From: an uncultured Oscillospiraceae bacterium
Lineage (GTDB): Bacteria > Bacillota > Clostridia > Oscillospirales > Oscillospiraceae
NCBI GenBank assembly: GCA_934668605.1
Contig: CAKUNY010000051.1
Location: 1-13,142 of the forward strand
Direction: 5' to 3'
Length of the DNA: 13,142 nt
How positions within the stretch are numbered: the stretch's first letter is position 1; each line of letters begins with the position of its first letter. Under the pieces are notes generated by a model. It had not been told where the DNA came from. It made no database searches and worked only from the letters and a program-made list of their open reading frames with translations. Below are positions 1 to 6,924 of the stretch, in pieces. A program made the position numbers and the translations under genes.

Positions 1-239
1 TAAAGCCGCGCGCACACAACGCCGATGGGAACCGCCCACAAGATGAGATCGAGCACATCGTCCTGCGTGAGCCCGAAGGTTTTTGCCCGGTAAAGCATGC
101 AGAAAACCGCCAGCAGAAAGCCGCAGGCAATGATGATGCCGTACCAGTAGATCTCTTTTCCGAAGATCGTAAAGGCGACGGGACTGGGGTCTACCGTGAT
201 GCCCAGATTCGGAAAGGAGATCGGTGACGTCAGAAACAT
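1..239 (-). CDS. lgt: Prolipoprotein diacylglyceryl transferase, N-terminal part (cut by window edge)
   Basis: Reading leftward from the ATG at 239-237, the first 79 residues start MFLTSPISFPNLGI and include VAFTIFGKEIYWYGIIIACGF, then a DDVLDLILWAVPIG segment ending in CARLY at the edge. This is the characteristic Lgt N-terminus: a periplasm-facing start, a first membrane helix beginning at the YWYGII motif, and the conserved LDL..W..P.....R region. The known family role is transfer of diacylglycerol from phosphatidylglycerol to the lipobox cysteine of prolipoproteins in the cytoplasmic membrane. The catalytic region lies outside the window. Its ribosome site (GGAGGAAT on the minus strand) sits inside the last codons of the upstream M16 gene, with only 3 bp between the two reading frames, so it is probably the last-seen gene of that operon. 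The lipoprotein at 12405-12932 would be a typical substrate. The family call is firm; the rest of the gene is not visible. Confidence 0.94.
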   Translation of the reverse strand, partial: MFLTSPISFPNLGITVDPSPVAFTIFGKEIYWYGIIIACGFLLAVFCMLYRAKTFGLTQDDVLDLILWAVPIGVVCARL

Positions 240-242
240 TCT

Positions 243-1523
243 TTATTCCTCCTCGCGCTTCGGCGTGATGACCGACAAGAACGCCTGTTCTTCTTTGACG
301 TTCTCGCGGATGAATTGTTCCACATCCTCCGCCGTCACACCCGCGTAAATTTCCGGATAGTCAAAATACTCCGCGCCGTCGAAGTAATACGCGCACATGC
401 GGTAGCATGTGCCCTCGAAGCCGTCGAGCTCGCGGAGCCTGCGCCCGGTGACGGATTTTTTGAGCCGCGCGAGAAGCGCCCGGTCGATGCCGGTTTCCAA
501 AACGCGCGCTGCCTCCAGGAGAACCTCCCGCAAAATGCGCTGCGGCTCTTCGCTGTCTCCCGAGAGCTCCAGAAGCGCCATGCCCTTCATGCGCTCATAG
601 TCGACGGAAAAGTCCGCGTCAATGACGTTTTCATCGTACAGCTTCTGATAGAGCTTCGACGACTCGCCGACAAGAATTTCCCCCGCAAGCTCTCCGATGA
701 GCTCCATGCGCATCGCCTCCGCGCCGCGCCCCGCGTCCGGGCAGCGAAAGCCGATGGCAAACGACGGCATGGAAATTTCCATCTGCTTTTCGATCGTGCG
801 CGTCTTGACCTCCGCGGGCTCCGGCGCGCCGTAGCACCGCTCCAGCTGCGGCCTGCATCCTTCCGGCGTCTGCTTTCTTACCTGCTCAATGACGCTTGCC
901 GCGTCCACGTCTCCGATGACGCAGACGATGAGGTTTGAGGGGTCATAGAACGCACTGTGGCAGAGCGTTAAGGTATCCGCCGTAATTTCTTCGATGCTCT
1001 CGACTGTGCCCGCGATATTATTTCGCACGGGGTGGTTCTGATACATGACGCGGAACAGATTTTCCATCACGGCAGAGTCCGCGCTGTCTTCATACATTTT
1101 GATTTCCTGCGCGATGATGCCGCGCTCTTTCTGAACGCTCTGCTTGGTAAAATATCCGGTCGTGACCATGCGAAGAAGAATCTCAAGGTTCTCTTCCAAA
1201 TGCTCCGTGCACTCGACGTAGTAGGCCGTCATGGTGTAGCTCGTAAAGGCGTTGTTCGCGCCCGCATATTTGGCAAATTCCTGCATGGCGTTTCCTTCCG
1301 GGAGATCGAACATCTTGTGCTCAAGATAGTGCGCAACGCCCTGCGGCGTTTCATATTTTTTGCCGTTCAGGATAAATTCCGCGTCAATAGAGCCATAGTC
1401 CGTCGCGGCGAACGCGTACCGCTTGGCAAAGCCCGGCTTTTCCATGACGCGGACGAGAAGGCCGTTCGGGAGCCTTTCTTCAAAATAGTGCTCGCCGAGC
1501 TTCGGAAAGTCCTTTCGTATCAT
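243..1523 (-). CDS. M16 family zinc metallopeptidase, YmfH-like (active-type subunit)
   Basis: A 426-residue protein of the pitrilysin/processing-peptidase (M16) superfamily. The inverted zinc motif HxxEH is present as H65-Y-L-E68-H69 in the context GVAHYLEHKMFD, and the third ligand is probably E140 in GIIAQEIKMYE, the usual spacing. It has the length of a single M16B chain with two similar halves. The start at 1523 overlaps the stop of the upstream gene by 4 bp (ATGA), so translation is likely coupled. The partner at 1520-2785 is an M16 protein without the zinc motif, as in active/inactive heterodimers such as mitochondrial MPP. In Bacillus subtilis the comparable pair is ymfF/ymfH, and some automated pipelines call these families EF-P 5-aminopentanol modification-associated proteins. 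I cannot confirm that role here and the substrate is unknown. The family and active-site call is firm; the symbol is withheld. Confidence 0.9.
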   Translation of the reverse strand: MIRKDFPKLGEHYFEERLPNGLLVRVMEKPGFAKRYAFAATDYGSIDAEFILNGKKYETPQGVAHYLEHKMFDLPEGNAMQEFAKYAGANNAFTSYTMTAYYVECTEHLEENLEILLRMVTTGYFTKQSVQKERGIIAQEIKMYEDSADSAVMENLFRVMYQNHPVRNNIAGTVESIEEITADTLTLCHSAFYDPSNLIVCVIGDVDAASVIEQVRKQTPEGCRPQLERCYGAPEPAEVKTRTIEKQMEISMPSFAIGFRCPDAGRGAEAMRMELIGELAGEILVGESSKLYQKLYDENVIDADFSVDYERMKGMALLELSGDSEEPQRILREVLLEAARVLETGIDRALLARLKKSVTGRRLRELDGFEGTCYRMCAYYFDGAEYFDYPEIYAGVTAEDVEQFIRENVKEEQAFLSVITPKREEE

Positions 1524-2785
1524 GCCGTCACCCCCTCGAGCGCGTAGATCGTATCGAGCCGCAGCTCCCGGATTGCCTCTGCCGCCTCCTGCTTCGTCAC
1601 GCGCGCAATCGCGTCTGCGAGGTCTTTCATCGTGCCGTCTTGTTCCAGAAGAATCTGACCCATATAAAAGTCATCGAGCCGCCCGGGGCTGTCCATTCCG
1701 ATTTTGAGATCGGAGACGAGATAGCCTCTGGCCGATTCGAGCTCCTCGTCCGTGATATCGCCCCGCTTGCACGCATCGAGCTGCCGGAGGATCTCCTGTT
1801 TTGCCGTCTCGAGCTTCGAGAATTCCACGCCCGAGCTCACGCTCAGAACGCCCTTGAACTTTTCAAACGACGCGCTTGCGTAATAGCACAGGGACATCTT
1901 TTCGCGCACGTTTGTAAAAAGCTTGCTCGTTGCGCCGCCGCCGAAGACCGTCGCCGCCAGAACCAGCGCCGGATAGCGGGGGTCTTTGGCCGTGATGTCG
2001 GTAAAAAAGCCGAGGCTGAGCTTTCCCTGCGTCACGTCCAGCTTTTCCGTCTTCTCCTGCACCGGGCGTGCTTCGGGCGCGGGCGTGGTTCCGACGGGGA
2101 CGAAGCTTTCCGTGCGCGGAAGCCCGGAAAGCGCAGCTTGCAGCACCTTTGTGACCGCCTCCTGCGGCAGGCTTCCCATATAAAAGAGCTCCACCCGGCT
2201 CGTCGCGAGCATGTCCCGGTAGTGCGCATATAAGCTCTGCGCCGTGATTTCCTGCAAGTCCTCGGGCTCTCCGATGCGGGGAATGCCGTAGGGCTGCCCG
2301 GCGCACATGGTGCGGATGAGCTGCGAGGCCGCATAGCTCCGCTTGTCGTTGATGCGCGCGAGCATCGCGTTTTCCAAGTTCAGCTTCTCGCTTTCGACGA
2401 CTGCGTCGGAAAACGCGCCGTTTTCCAGCCGGGGCTTTAGCAGCAGCTCCGCCAGAAACGCCATCACGGGCGCGAAGACCGGCTCGTCCACGTATTCGTC
2501 CTGCACATAGTCGCAGTAAAACCCGACCAGCTGCACCTCGCCCTTTTTGCGCACGAGCGTGCCGATGCTCGCGCCGTAGAGCTCGTCTAATTTTGCGGAG
2601 ATGGAGGCAATGTCCGGGCAGGTTTCGCTTCCGCGCAGCAGAACGCTCGGAATGAGCGCGTTTGCCGCCGCCTCCTCTTTTTTCATCGGCCGCAGAAGAT
2701 TCAGACTAAAGCAGCCGGTCTTGAATTTGTCAGACTGCACCGCCGTGAGGTACACGCCGGGCAGGATTTGGCTTCGATGGTTCAT
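1520..2785 (-). CDS. M16 family peptidase-like protein, YmfF-like, lacking the zinc motif
   Basis: A 421-residue M16-fold protein. In the region where active members carry HxxEH it reads ALIPSVLLRGSETCPD, with no His or Glu ligands, so it is predicted to be catalytically inactive. The following region ISAKLDELYGASIG and the C-terminal half (VFGGGATSKLFTNVREK, then LCYYASASFE) are typical of the regulatory M16 subunit. The start is ATG 2785, preceded on the minus strand by an AAGGATG ribosome site. It is the first gene after the promoter at 2821-2849 and overlaps the active partner by 4 bp, which suggests equimolar production of a heterodimer. Pairing with a zinc-bearing partner is known for MPP and for bacterial M16B systems; that they form a complex here is inference from sequence type and coupling. 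It resembles B. subtilis YmfF. Confidence 0.87.
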   Translation of the reverse strand: MNHRSQILPGVYLTAVQSDKFKTGCFSLNLLRPMKKEEAAANALIPSVLLRGSETCPDIASISAKLDELYGASIGTLVRKKGEVQLVGFYCDYVQDEYVDEPVFAPVMAFLAELLLKPRLENGAFSDAVVESEKLNLENAMLARINDKRSYAASQLIRTMCAGQPYGIPRIGEPEDLQEITAQSLYAHYRDMLATSRVELFYMGSLPQEAVTKVLQAALSGLPRTESFVPVGTTPAPEARPVQEKTEKLDVTQGKLSLGFFTDITAKDPRYPALVLAATVFGGGATSKLFTNVREKMSLCYYASASFEKFKGVLSVSSGVEFSKLETAKQEILRQLDACKRGDITDEELESARGYLVSDLKIGMDSPGRLDDFYMGQILLEQDGTMKDLADAIARVTKQEAAEAIRELRLDTIYALEGVTA

Positions 2786-2820
2786 TCTATCATCCTTATC
2801 TATCGCGTACAGTTTGTCAC

Positions 2821-2849
2821 ATCATACCATACAATGCGCAAAAAGTAAA
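2821..2849 (-). promoter_or_regulatory. SigA-type promoter for the M16 pair and lgt
   Basis: On the minus strand the sequence reads TTTACT (2849-2844), a 17-bp spacer and TATGAT (2826-2821), matching TTGACA and TATAAT at four and five of six positions. The expected transcript start is near 2814, giving a short leader of about 28 nt before the ATG at 2785. Call is by pattern only. Confidence 0.65.
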
Positions 2850-2881
2850 ACCGGAGGCGCAAAAACCCGCGTAAAAATTAC

Positions 2882-2910
2882 TTGTTATTCCTGCGGTTTT
2901 CATGTAAAAT
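2882..2910 (+). promoter_or_regulatory. SigA-type promoter for prmA
   Basis: TTGTTA (2882-2887), a 17-bp spacer, then TAAAAT (2905-2910), matching consensus at four and five of six positions. It is divergent from the minus-strand promoter at 2821-2849, with the two -35 boxes about 32 bp apart. It would give a leader of roughly 65 nt that contains the hairpin at 2957-2972. Confidence 0.55.
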
Positions 2911-2956
2911 GTATCATACGTTATTTTGGGCAGGTTTGCGCAATTGCGCGGCGCTG

Positions 2957-2972
2957 CTTCGAATTTTCGAAG
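2957..2972 (+). promoter_or_regulatory. Perfect hairpin abutting the prmA ribosome binding site
   Basis: CTTCGAA, two T residues, then TTCGAAG form a perfect inverted repeat. Its right arm contains the first two bases of the ribosome site AGGAGG at 2971-2976, which is 6 nt from the ATG at 2983. A folded leader could partly mask the ribosome site. It could also be a protein-binding operator because it is symmetrical in DNA. Function is unproven. Confidence 0.45.
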
Positions 2973-2982
2973 GAGGACTATC

Positions 2983-3951
2983 ATGCAGTGGATTGAAGTT
3001 TGCATCAAGACCACCTCGCAGGCCATTGAGCTGGTCGGAGAGCGGCTTACGATGCTCGGCTTCGACAGCTTTATTATGGACGATCAGGACGAGTTTCACG
3101 AGTTTCTGGAAAACAACAAGCAGTATTGGGACTACGTGGACGAGGGCCTGGAAAAGCAGATGCAGGGCTTGAGCCAGATCCGGCTCTACATCGAGGATTC
3201 TCCCGCCGCGCCCGAGACGATCTCCTATCTCAAAGACCAGCTGCGGCTTCTTCCGCAGCAGTATCCGACGATCGAGTTCGGAACGCTCGATGTGACGCTC
3301 GAGCACGTGAAGGACGAGGACTGGGAAAACAACTGGAAGCAGTATTATCAGCCGCTCAAAATAGGCAGTAAGCTTCTCGTCGTCCCCGAGTGGCTGCATC
3401 CGGAAAACCCGGAGCACCGCGTGGAGGTGCTGTTAGACCCCGGCATGATCTTCGGCACCGGCGCGCACGCGTCGACGCAGATGTGCATGGAAGAGCTCGA
3501 GCGGGCGATTCAGGGCGGGGAAGAGGTGTTAGACCTTGGAAGCGGCAGCGGCATTTTGTCCATCACGGCGCTTCTTCTCGGTGCGCAGCACGCCACGGGT
3601 GTGGACATTGACCCGAAGGCCGAGGACATTGCCCGGCAGAACGCCGCCATCAACCAGCTGGGGTCTGACCGTTTTACCGCGCTGACGGGCGATGTGATCG
3701 GCGATACGGCGATGATGGAAAAGCTCAAAAAGAGCTACGATATCGTCCTTGCAAATATCGTCGCGGACGTCATCATCCCCCTTGCGCCCGCCGCGGCAAG
3801 CTTTCTCAGCGAGGACAGCGTGTTCATCTGCTCCGGCATTTTAAATACGCGCCTTCCCGAGGTGCTCGCAGCTTTGGAAAAGGCGGGTATGCAGATTCTC
3901 TCGACCCAGCAGCAGGACGACTGGTGCCGCGTGACGGCCGCGCTGGCCTAA
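2983..3951 (+). CDS. prmA: Ribosomal protein L11 methyltransferase
   Basis: A 322-residue class I SAM-dependent methyltransferase. The N-terminal third (MQWIEVCIKT to about residue 100) resembles the PrmA substrate-recognition domain. The linker DEDWENNWKQYYQP (residues 111-124) is a family hallmark. The C-terminal domain has GTGAHAST (158-165), SAM motif I DLGSGSGIL (184-192), an acidic end of beta-2 at VDIDP (207-211), and the ANIVAD motif (257-262). PrmA methylates ribosomal protein L11 in the cytosol. I chose ATG 2983 because it has AGGAGG 6 nt upstream and gives the expected N-terminus; a longer frame from a TTG at 2926 lacks such a site. In many Firmicutes prmA precedes rsmE, but here the next gene, 19 bp downstream, is an unrelated membrane-anchored protein. 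Confidence 0.95.
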   Translation: MQWIEVCIKTTSQAIELVGERLTMLGFDSFIMDDQDEFHEFLENNKQYWDYVDEGLEKQMQGLSQIRLYIEDSPAAPETISYLKDQLRLLPQQYPTIEFGTLDVTLEHVKDEDWENNWKQYYQPLKIGSKLLVVPEWLHPENPEHRVEVLLDPGMIFGTGAHASTQMCMEELERAIQGGEEVLDLGSGSGILSITALLLGAQHATGVDIDPKAEDIARQNAAINQLGSDRFTALTGDVIGDTAMMEKLKKSYDIVLANIVADVIIPLAPAAASFLSEDSVFICSGILNTRLPEVLAALEKAGMQILSTQQQDDWCRVTAALA

Positions 3952-3970
3952 AGACGGGAGGCGACGCGAT

Positions 3971-5008
3971 TTGCGCATTTTTTCCTACCGCAACAAACGC
4001 CTTCTCAAGCGGACGCTTCTGACCATACTTCTGGTGCTGCTTGGAATTGCGGCGCTCGTCGTCTGCCGGTTCATCTACGTCGGGCGCTTCGTGACCTACG
4101 ACAGCTCCGGCGCGCACCTCGACTATGAGCAGCATCTGTCTGCAGCGCGTGCGCCTGAAGCGGCCGCTTCGGATGAGGATTTTTCGTTCGATACCGTGCT
4201 GGACGCGGCTTCAGACGAGGAGGATACGTCTTCGCAGACGGGAAAGCTCACCGGCTATTACATCACGACCACGATGATGGCAAAGGACATGGATGCGGTG
4301 CGCGCGGCGCTTTCTCAGATGGACGACTATAACGCCGTCATGATCGACGTCAAGAGCGTCTACGGAAGCTTCTATTACTCGACTGCCATCTCGGGCGCCG
4401 AGAAGGCGACAGTGATGGACATCAAGCAGGTCGACAGTCTCATCGCCGAGCTTGCGCAGCAAAAGGGCGTGACGCTCATCGCGCGCGTCCCGGCATTCTC
4501 TGACCCCGAGTACTCCCTCAAGCATCAGTCGCAGGCATTGCCGCTCTATAACGGCGCTCTGTGGACAGACGAAAATAACTGCTACTGGATGAACCCCTAC
4601 AGCAACGACGTGCAGGGGTATCTGACCTCCATCGCGTTAGAGCTATCCGGCCTCGGCTTCGACGAGGTTCTGTTCGATGATTTTTACTTCCCGGACTCCG
4701 ACCGCATTTCCTGGACGGGAAGTGTCACAAAGCAGGAGGCGATTCTGGACGCGGCGGACAACCTGTCAGCCAACCTCTTGAACCAGTCCATCCGCCTGGA
4801 TCTCGGCACGAGCGACCCCGAGGTTGCGCCCTATGCCAGCCGGGTCTTTATCAAGACGAATAACGCCTCGCAGATCGACTCCGACAAGGAGCTGCTCGCC
4901 GATGCGATCACAGACCCCGCGACACAGATCGTCTATCTCACCGACTCGCGCGACACCCGCTTCGACGCTTGCGGCGCCATGCGCCCGCTTTTAGACGAGA
5001 CAGAATAA
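3971..5008 (+). CDS. Membrane-anchored DUF4015 (glycoside-hydrolase-like TIM barrel) protein
   Basis: A 345-residue protein with a basic N-terminus (MRIFSYRNKRLLKR) and one membrane helix at about residues 16-37, giving a signal anchor with the rest outside. Residues 55-90 are an acidic, Ala/Ser/Asp/Glu-rich linker. The domain from about 94 to 340 matches the putative glycoside hydrolase family DUF4015: GYYITT (95-100), NAVMIDVKSVYGSFYYST (121-138) at an early strand, TLIARVPAFSD in mid-domain, and GFDEVLFDDFYFPDSD (229-244). D126 and D236/D237 are candidate functional acids. The start is TTG at 3971, chosen because GGGAGG lies 9 nt upstream and no other start keeps the membrane anchor. It is probably transcribed with prmA and ends at the terminator at 5012-5052. 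Substrate is unknown; hydrolase activity in this family is, to my knowledge, only predicted. Confidence 0.85.
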   Translation: MRIFSYRNKRLLKRTLLTILLVLLGIAALVVCRFIYVGRFVTYDSSGAHLDYEQHLSAARAPEAAASDEDFSFDTVLDAASDEEDTSSQTGKLTGYYITTTMMAKDMDAVRAALSQMDDYNAVMIDVKSVYGSFYYSTAISGAEKATVMDIKQVDSLIAELAQQKGVTLIARVPAFSDPEYSLKHQSQALPLYNGALWTDENNCYWMNPYSNDVQGYLTSIALELSGLGFDEVLFDDFYFPDSDRISWTGSVTKQEAILDAADNLSANLLNQSIRLDLGTSDPEVAPYASRVFIKTNNASQIDSDKELLADAITDPATQIVYLTDSRDTRFDACGAMRPLLDETE

Positions 5009-5011
5009 TAG

Positions 5012-5052
5012 AATCCCGCCGCACCGATTGGCTTCGGTGCGGCGGGATTTTT
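5012..5052 (+). terminator. Rho-independent terminator of the prmA operon
   Basis: A perfect 15-bp stem (AATCCCGCCGCACCG and its complement, extendable by one A-T pair) with a 6-8 nt loop, followed by a T run at 5048-5052. It begins 3 bp after the stop codon of the DUF4015 gene. In the other direction the tract after the stem is only moderately T-rich (TTCTATTATT), so reverse use for the convergent flavoprotein operon is possible but weaker. Confidence 0.9.
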
Positions 5053-5090
5053 ATACAGATTACTTGTAAAGCGTACAGAATTTCCGTTCC

Positions 5091-5213
5091 CTGCGTAGGG
5101 GGCGATTGCGCACATCGCATTTCCCCGCATTCTCACAGGGGGGTGATTGCGTGCATTGCATTTCCCCGCATCCTCGTAGGGGGCGATGCCCACATCGCCC
5201 CAAGGGCACGAAC
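5091..5213. repeat. Three 41-bp tandem direct repeat units
   Basis: Units start at 5091, 5132 and 5173 with an exact 41-bp period. Units 1 and 2 are nearly the same throughout (CTGCGTAGGGGGCGATTGCG and CTCACAGGGGGGTGATTGCG at their starts, both ending in CATTTCCCCGCAT). Unit 3 shares the start CTCGTAGGGGGCGAT but then continues as the left end of repeat element A. The array looks like an amplification of the left end of that element. There is no gene or unique spacer between units, so it is not a CRISPR. The flanks 5053-5090 and 5282-5334 show nothing recognisable. Confidence 0.85.
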
Positions 5214-5281
5214 GGATTTACCAGGGATTTCCGTAAAATCGGTGCAATTTGCCGGGTCGATGTGCTCAATCGACCCCTACG
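5173..5281 (+). repeat. Hairpin-bounded intergenic repeat element, copy A
   Basis: A 109-bp element starting CTCGTAGGGGGCGATG and ending ATCGACCCCTACG. Its left end folds as GGGGCGATG / CATCGCCCC around a CCCA loop (5180-5201). Its right end folds as GGGTCGAT / ATCGACCC around a 7-nt loop (5254-5276). Reverse-complemented copy B (11958-12068) aligns along its length: the first 29 bases are identical, the centre shares CCGTAAAA followed by one variable base and CGGT, and the right ends share GGGTCGATGTG and ATCGACCCCTACGA. It has no coding capacity I would support and lies between convergent genes. It could be a MITE-like or REP-like element; no transposase is present to assign it to. Confidence 0.8.
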
Positions 5282-5334
5282 AACATTATGGAAGCAGCGT
5301 GTCATAGGGAACGTTCAGCGCAAGATGCAGCGCC

Positions 5335-6924
5335 TTATGCTTCCAGAATCGCCTCGGCGGTCAGAATGCCGTCGACGGCAGCGGACATGATGCCGCCCGC
5401 GTAGCCTGCGCCCTCGCCGCAGGGGTAGAGCCCGGCAATATCGGACTGCCGGTTTTCCCCGCGCAAGATCCGGACAGGGGACGAGCTTCTGGTCTCCGGC
5501 GCGGTCATGACGGCGTCCGGATTTGCAAAGCCGTGAAGCTTTCTGTCAAGCTCCGGAAGCGCGTTCTCTAACACACGCGTGATGCGCGCCGGAAGAACGT
5601 CGTGAAGATCGCAGAGCGTCACGCCGGGGCGATACGTCGGCTGAACGCTTCCAAGCGCCGCGCTCGGCCTGTGCGCGAGAAAATCTCCCACCAGCTGCGC
5701 GGGCGCGTGATAGTTTTTTCCGCCGGCTTCGAATGCCGCCCGCTCGAGCTGCTGCTGATACCGTACGCCGCCGAGCGTTCCCTTGTCCGGGAAATCCTCC
5801 GGGGTCAGCGTAACGAGAAGCGCGGCGTTTGCGTTCTGCCCGTCTCGCGCGCGGTTGCTCATGCCGTTTGTGACAACGCCGCCTTCTTCGGACGCCGCCG
5901 CGACCACGTAGCCGCCCGGGCACATGCAGAAGGTGTATGCGCTCGTGCCGTCCGGGAGCTTGACGTTCAGCTTATAGTCCGCCGCACCGAGCGCCGGATT
6001 TTCCGCAAACGCGCCGTACTGGCTCTCATTGATCATGCGCTGCGGGTGCTCGATGCGAACGCCCATCGAAAACGCCTTGGGCTGCATGGGAACGCCCGCT
6101 TTGTCCAGCATCCGGAACGTGTCTCGCGCGCTGTGCCCCAGCGCCAGGACGAGATTGCGGCAGGAAAGCTCCTGTTCGCCGCCCGGCGTTTCATAGACCG
6201 CGCCCGTGACGCGGCCATCGCTTGTTTTGATCCCCGTGAGCTTCGCGCCGAAGCGAACCTCTCCTCCAAGGGCGGTGATCTCCTCGCGCAGATTCTGCAC
6301 GACGTTCACCAAAACGTCCGTCCCGATGTGGGGCTTCGCATCAAAGAGGATTTCCGCACCCGCGCCCGCGTTTGCGAATTGCTCGAGCACCCAGTAGTTT
6401 CTGGGATTGTTCACGCCCGTGTTGAGCTTGCCGTCTGAAAACGTGCCCGCGCCGCCCTCTCCGAACTGTACGTTGCATGAAGGGTCGAGCTCGCCCGTTT
6501 CCCAGAATTTCTGCACGACCGCCTGCCGCGTCTTCGCGTCCTGCCCGCGCTCGAGGACGATCGGCCGGTATCCCGCCTGCGCCAGAACGAGCGCGCAGAA
6601 CATGCCCGCAGGGCCGAAGCCCACGATCACGGGGCGCTCCTCCGGCGCGGCCTTTCCCTTGGGCGGGGTATAGAGCCTGTCCTGCGCGATGGAGGCCTTC
6701 GGGTTGTGCGCCATCTTTAAAATCTTATCCTCGCGTCCCTTGACCAGCACGTCGACGGTGTAGATGAGCCGAACGTCGTTTTTCTTCCGCGCGTCGACCG
6801 AGCGCTTTTTGATGTCCAGCTGCTTGATCTGCGTGTGGTCGATGCGAAGCTGCCGTGCCGCGGCGTAGACGAGCTGCGCCATGTCCTGCTGGGGCGGCAG
6901 CGAAATGTCCCGGATGCGAATCAT
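5335..6924 (-). CDS. FAD-dependent NAD(P)-binding protein of the COG2509 type
   Basis: A 529-residue flavoprotein. An N-terminal domain of about 95 residues (including KKRSVDARKKNDVRLIYTVDV, residues 39-59) precedes a dinucleotide-binding motif VIVGFGPAGMFCAL (99-112) with E125 ending beta-2. Next comes the family hallmark CNVQFGEGGAGTFSDGKLNTG (150-170). A C-terminal FAD motif, YPCGEGAGYAGGIMSAAVDG, begins at about residue 500. These are typical of uncharacterised COG2509 FAD-dependent proteins; no reaction is established that I can name. The start ATG 6924 is chosen because AGGAG lies 7 nt upstream and the start overlaps the previous stop as ATGA; a longer frame upstream encodes an Arg-rich stretch inside the neighbouring gene. 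It is co-transcribed with the flavoprotein at 6921-8144. Confidence 0.88.
   Translation of the reverse strand: MIRIRDISLPPQQDMAQLVYAAARQLRIDHTQIKQLDIKKRSVDARKKNDVRLIYTVDVLVKGREDKILKMAHNPKASIAQDRLYTPPKGKAAPEERPVIVGFGPAGMFCALVLAQAGYRPIVLERGQDAKTRQAVVQKFWETGELDPSCNVQFGEGGAGTFSDGKLNTGVNNPRNYWVLEQFANAGAGAEILFDAKPHIGTDVLVNVVQNLREEITALGGEVRFGAKLTGIKTSDGRVTGAVYETPGGEQELSCRNLVLALGHSARDTFRMLDKAGVPMQPKAFSMGVRIEHPQRMINESQYGAFAENPALGAADYKLNVKLPDGTSAYTFCMCPGGYVVAAASEEGGVVTNGMSNRARDGQNANAALLVTLTPEDFPDKGTLGGVRYQQQLERAAFEAGGKNYHAPAQLVGDFLAHRPSAALGSVQPTYRPGVTLCDLHDVLPARITRVLENALPELDRKLHGFANPDAVMTAPETRSSSPVRILRGENRQSDIAGLYPCGEGAGYAGGIMSAAVDGILTAEAILEA

Noticed and set aside
315..938. A 207-codon plus-strand frame antisense to the HxxEH M16 gene
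   Set aside because: Shadow of the real gene, with no family resemblance or ribosome site.
2926..2982. Longer prmA start at a TTG, adding 19 residues
   Set aside because: No ribosome site, and it would translate through the leader hairpin; ATG 2983 has AGGAGG at ideal spacing.
5091..5213. CRISPR array
   Set aside because: Units are contiguous at 41 bp without variable spacers, they diverge from one another, and no cas genes are present.
4933..5390. Several small overlapping open frames on both strands in the repeat region
   Set aside because: They arise from the tandem repeats and terminator; they lack ribosome sites and have low-complexity, Arg/His/Pro-rich products.
5602..6438. A 278-codon plus-strand frame antisense to the COG2509 flavoprotein
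   Set aside because: Arg/Ala-rich composition typical of a shadow frame in GC-rich DNA; the minus-strand frame has clear flavoprotein motifs.
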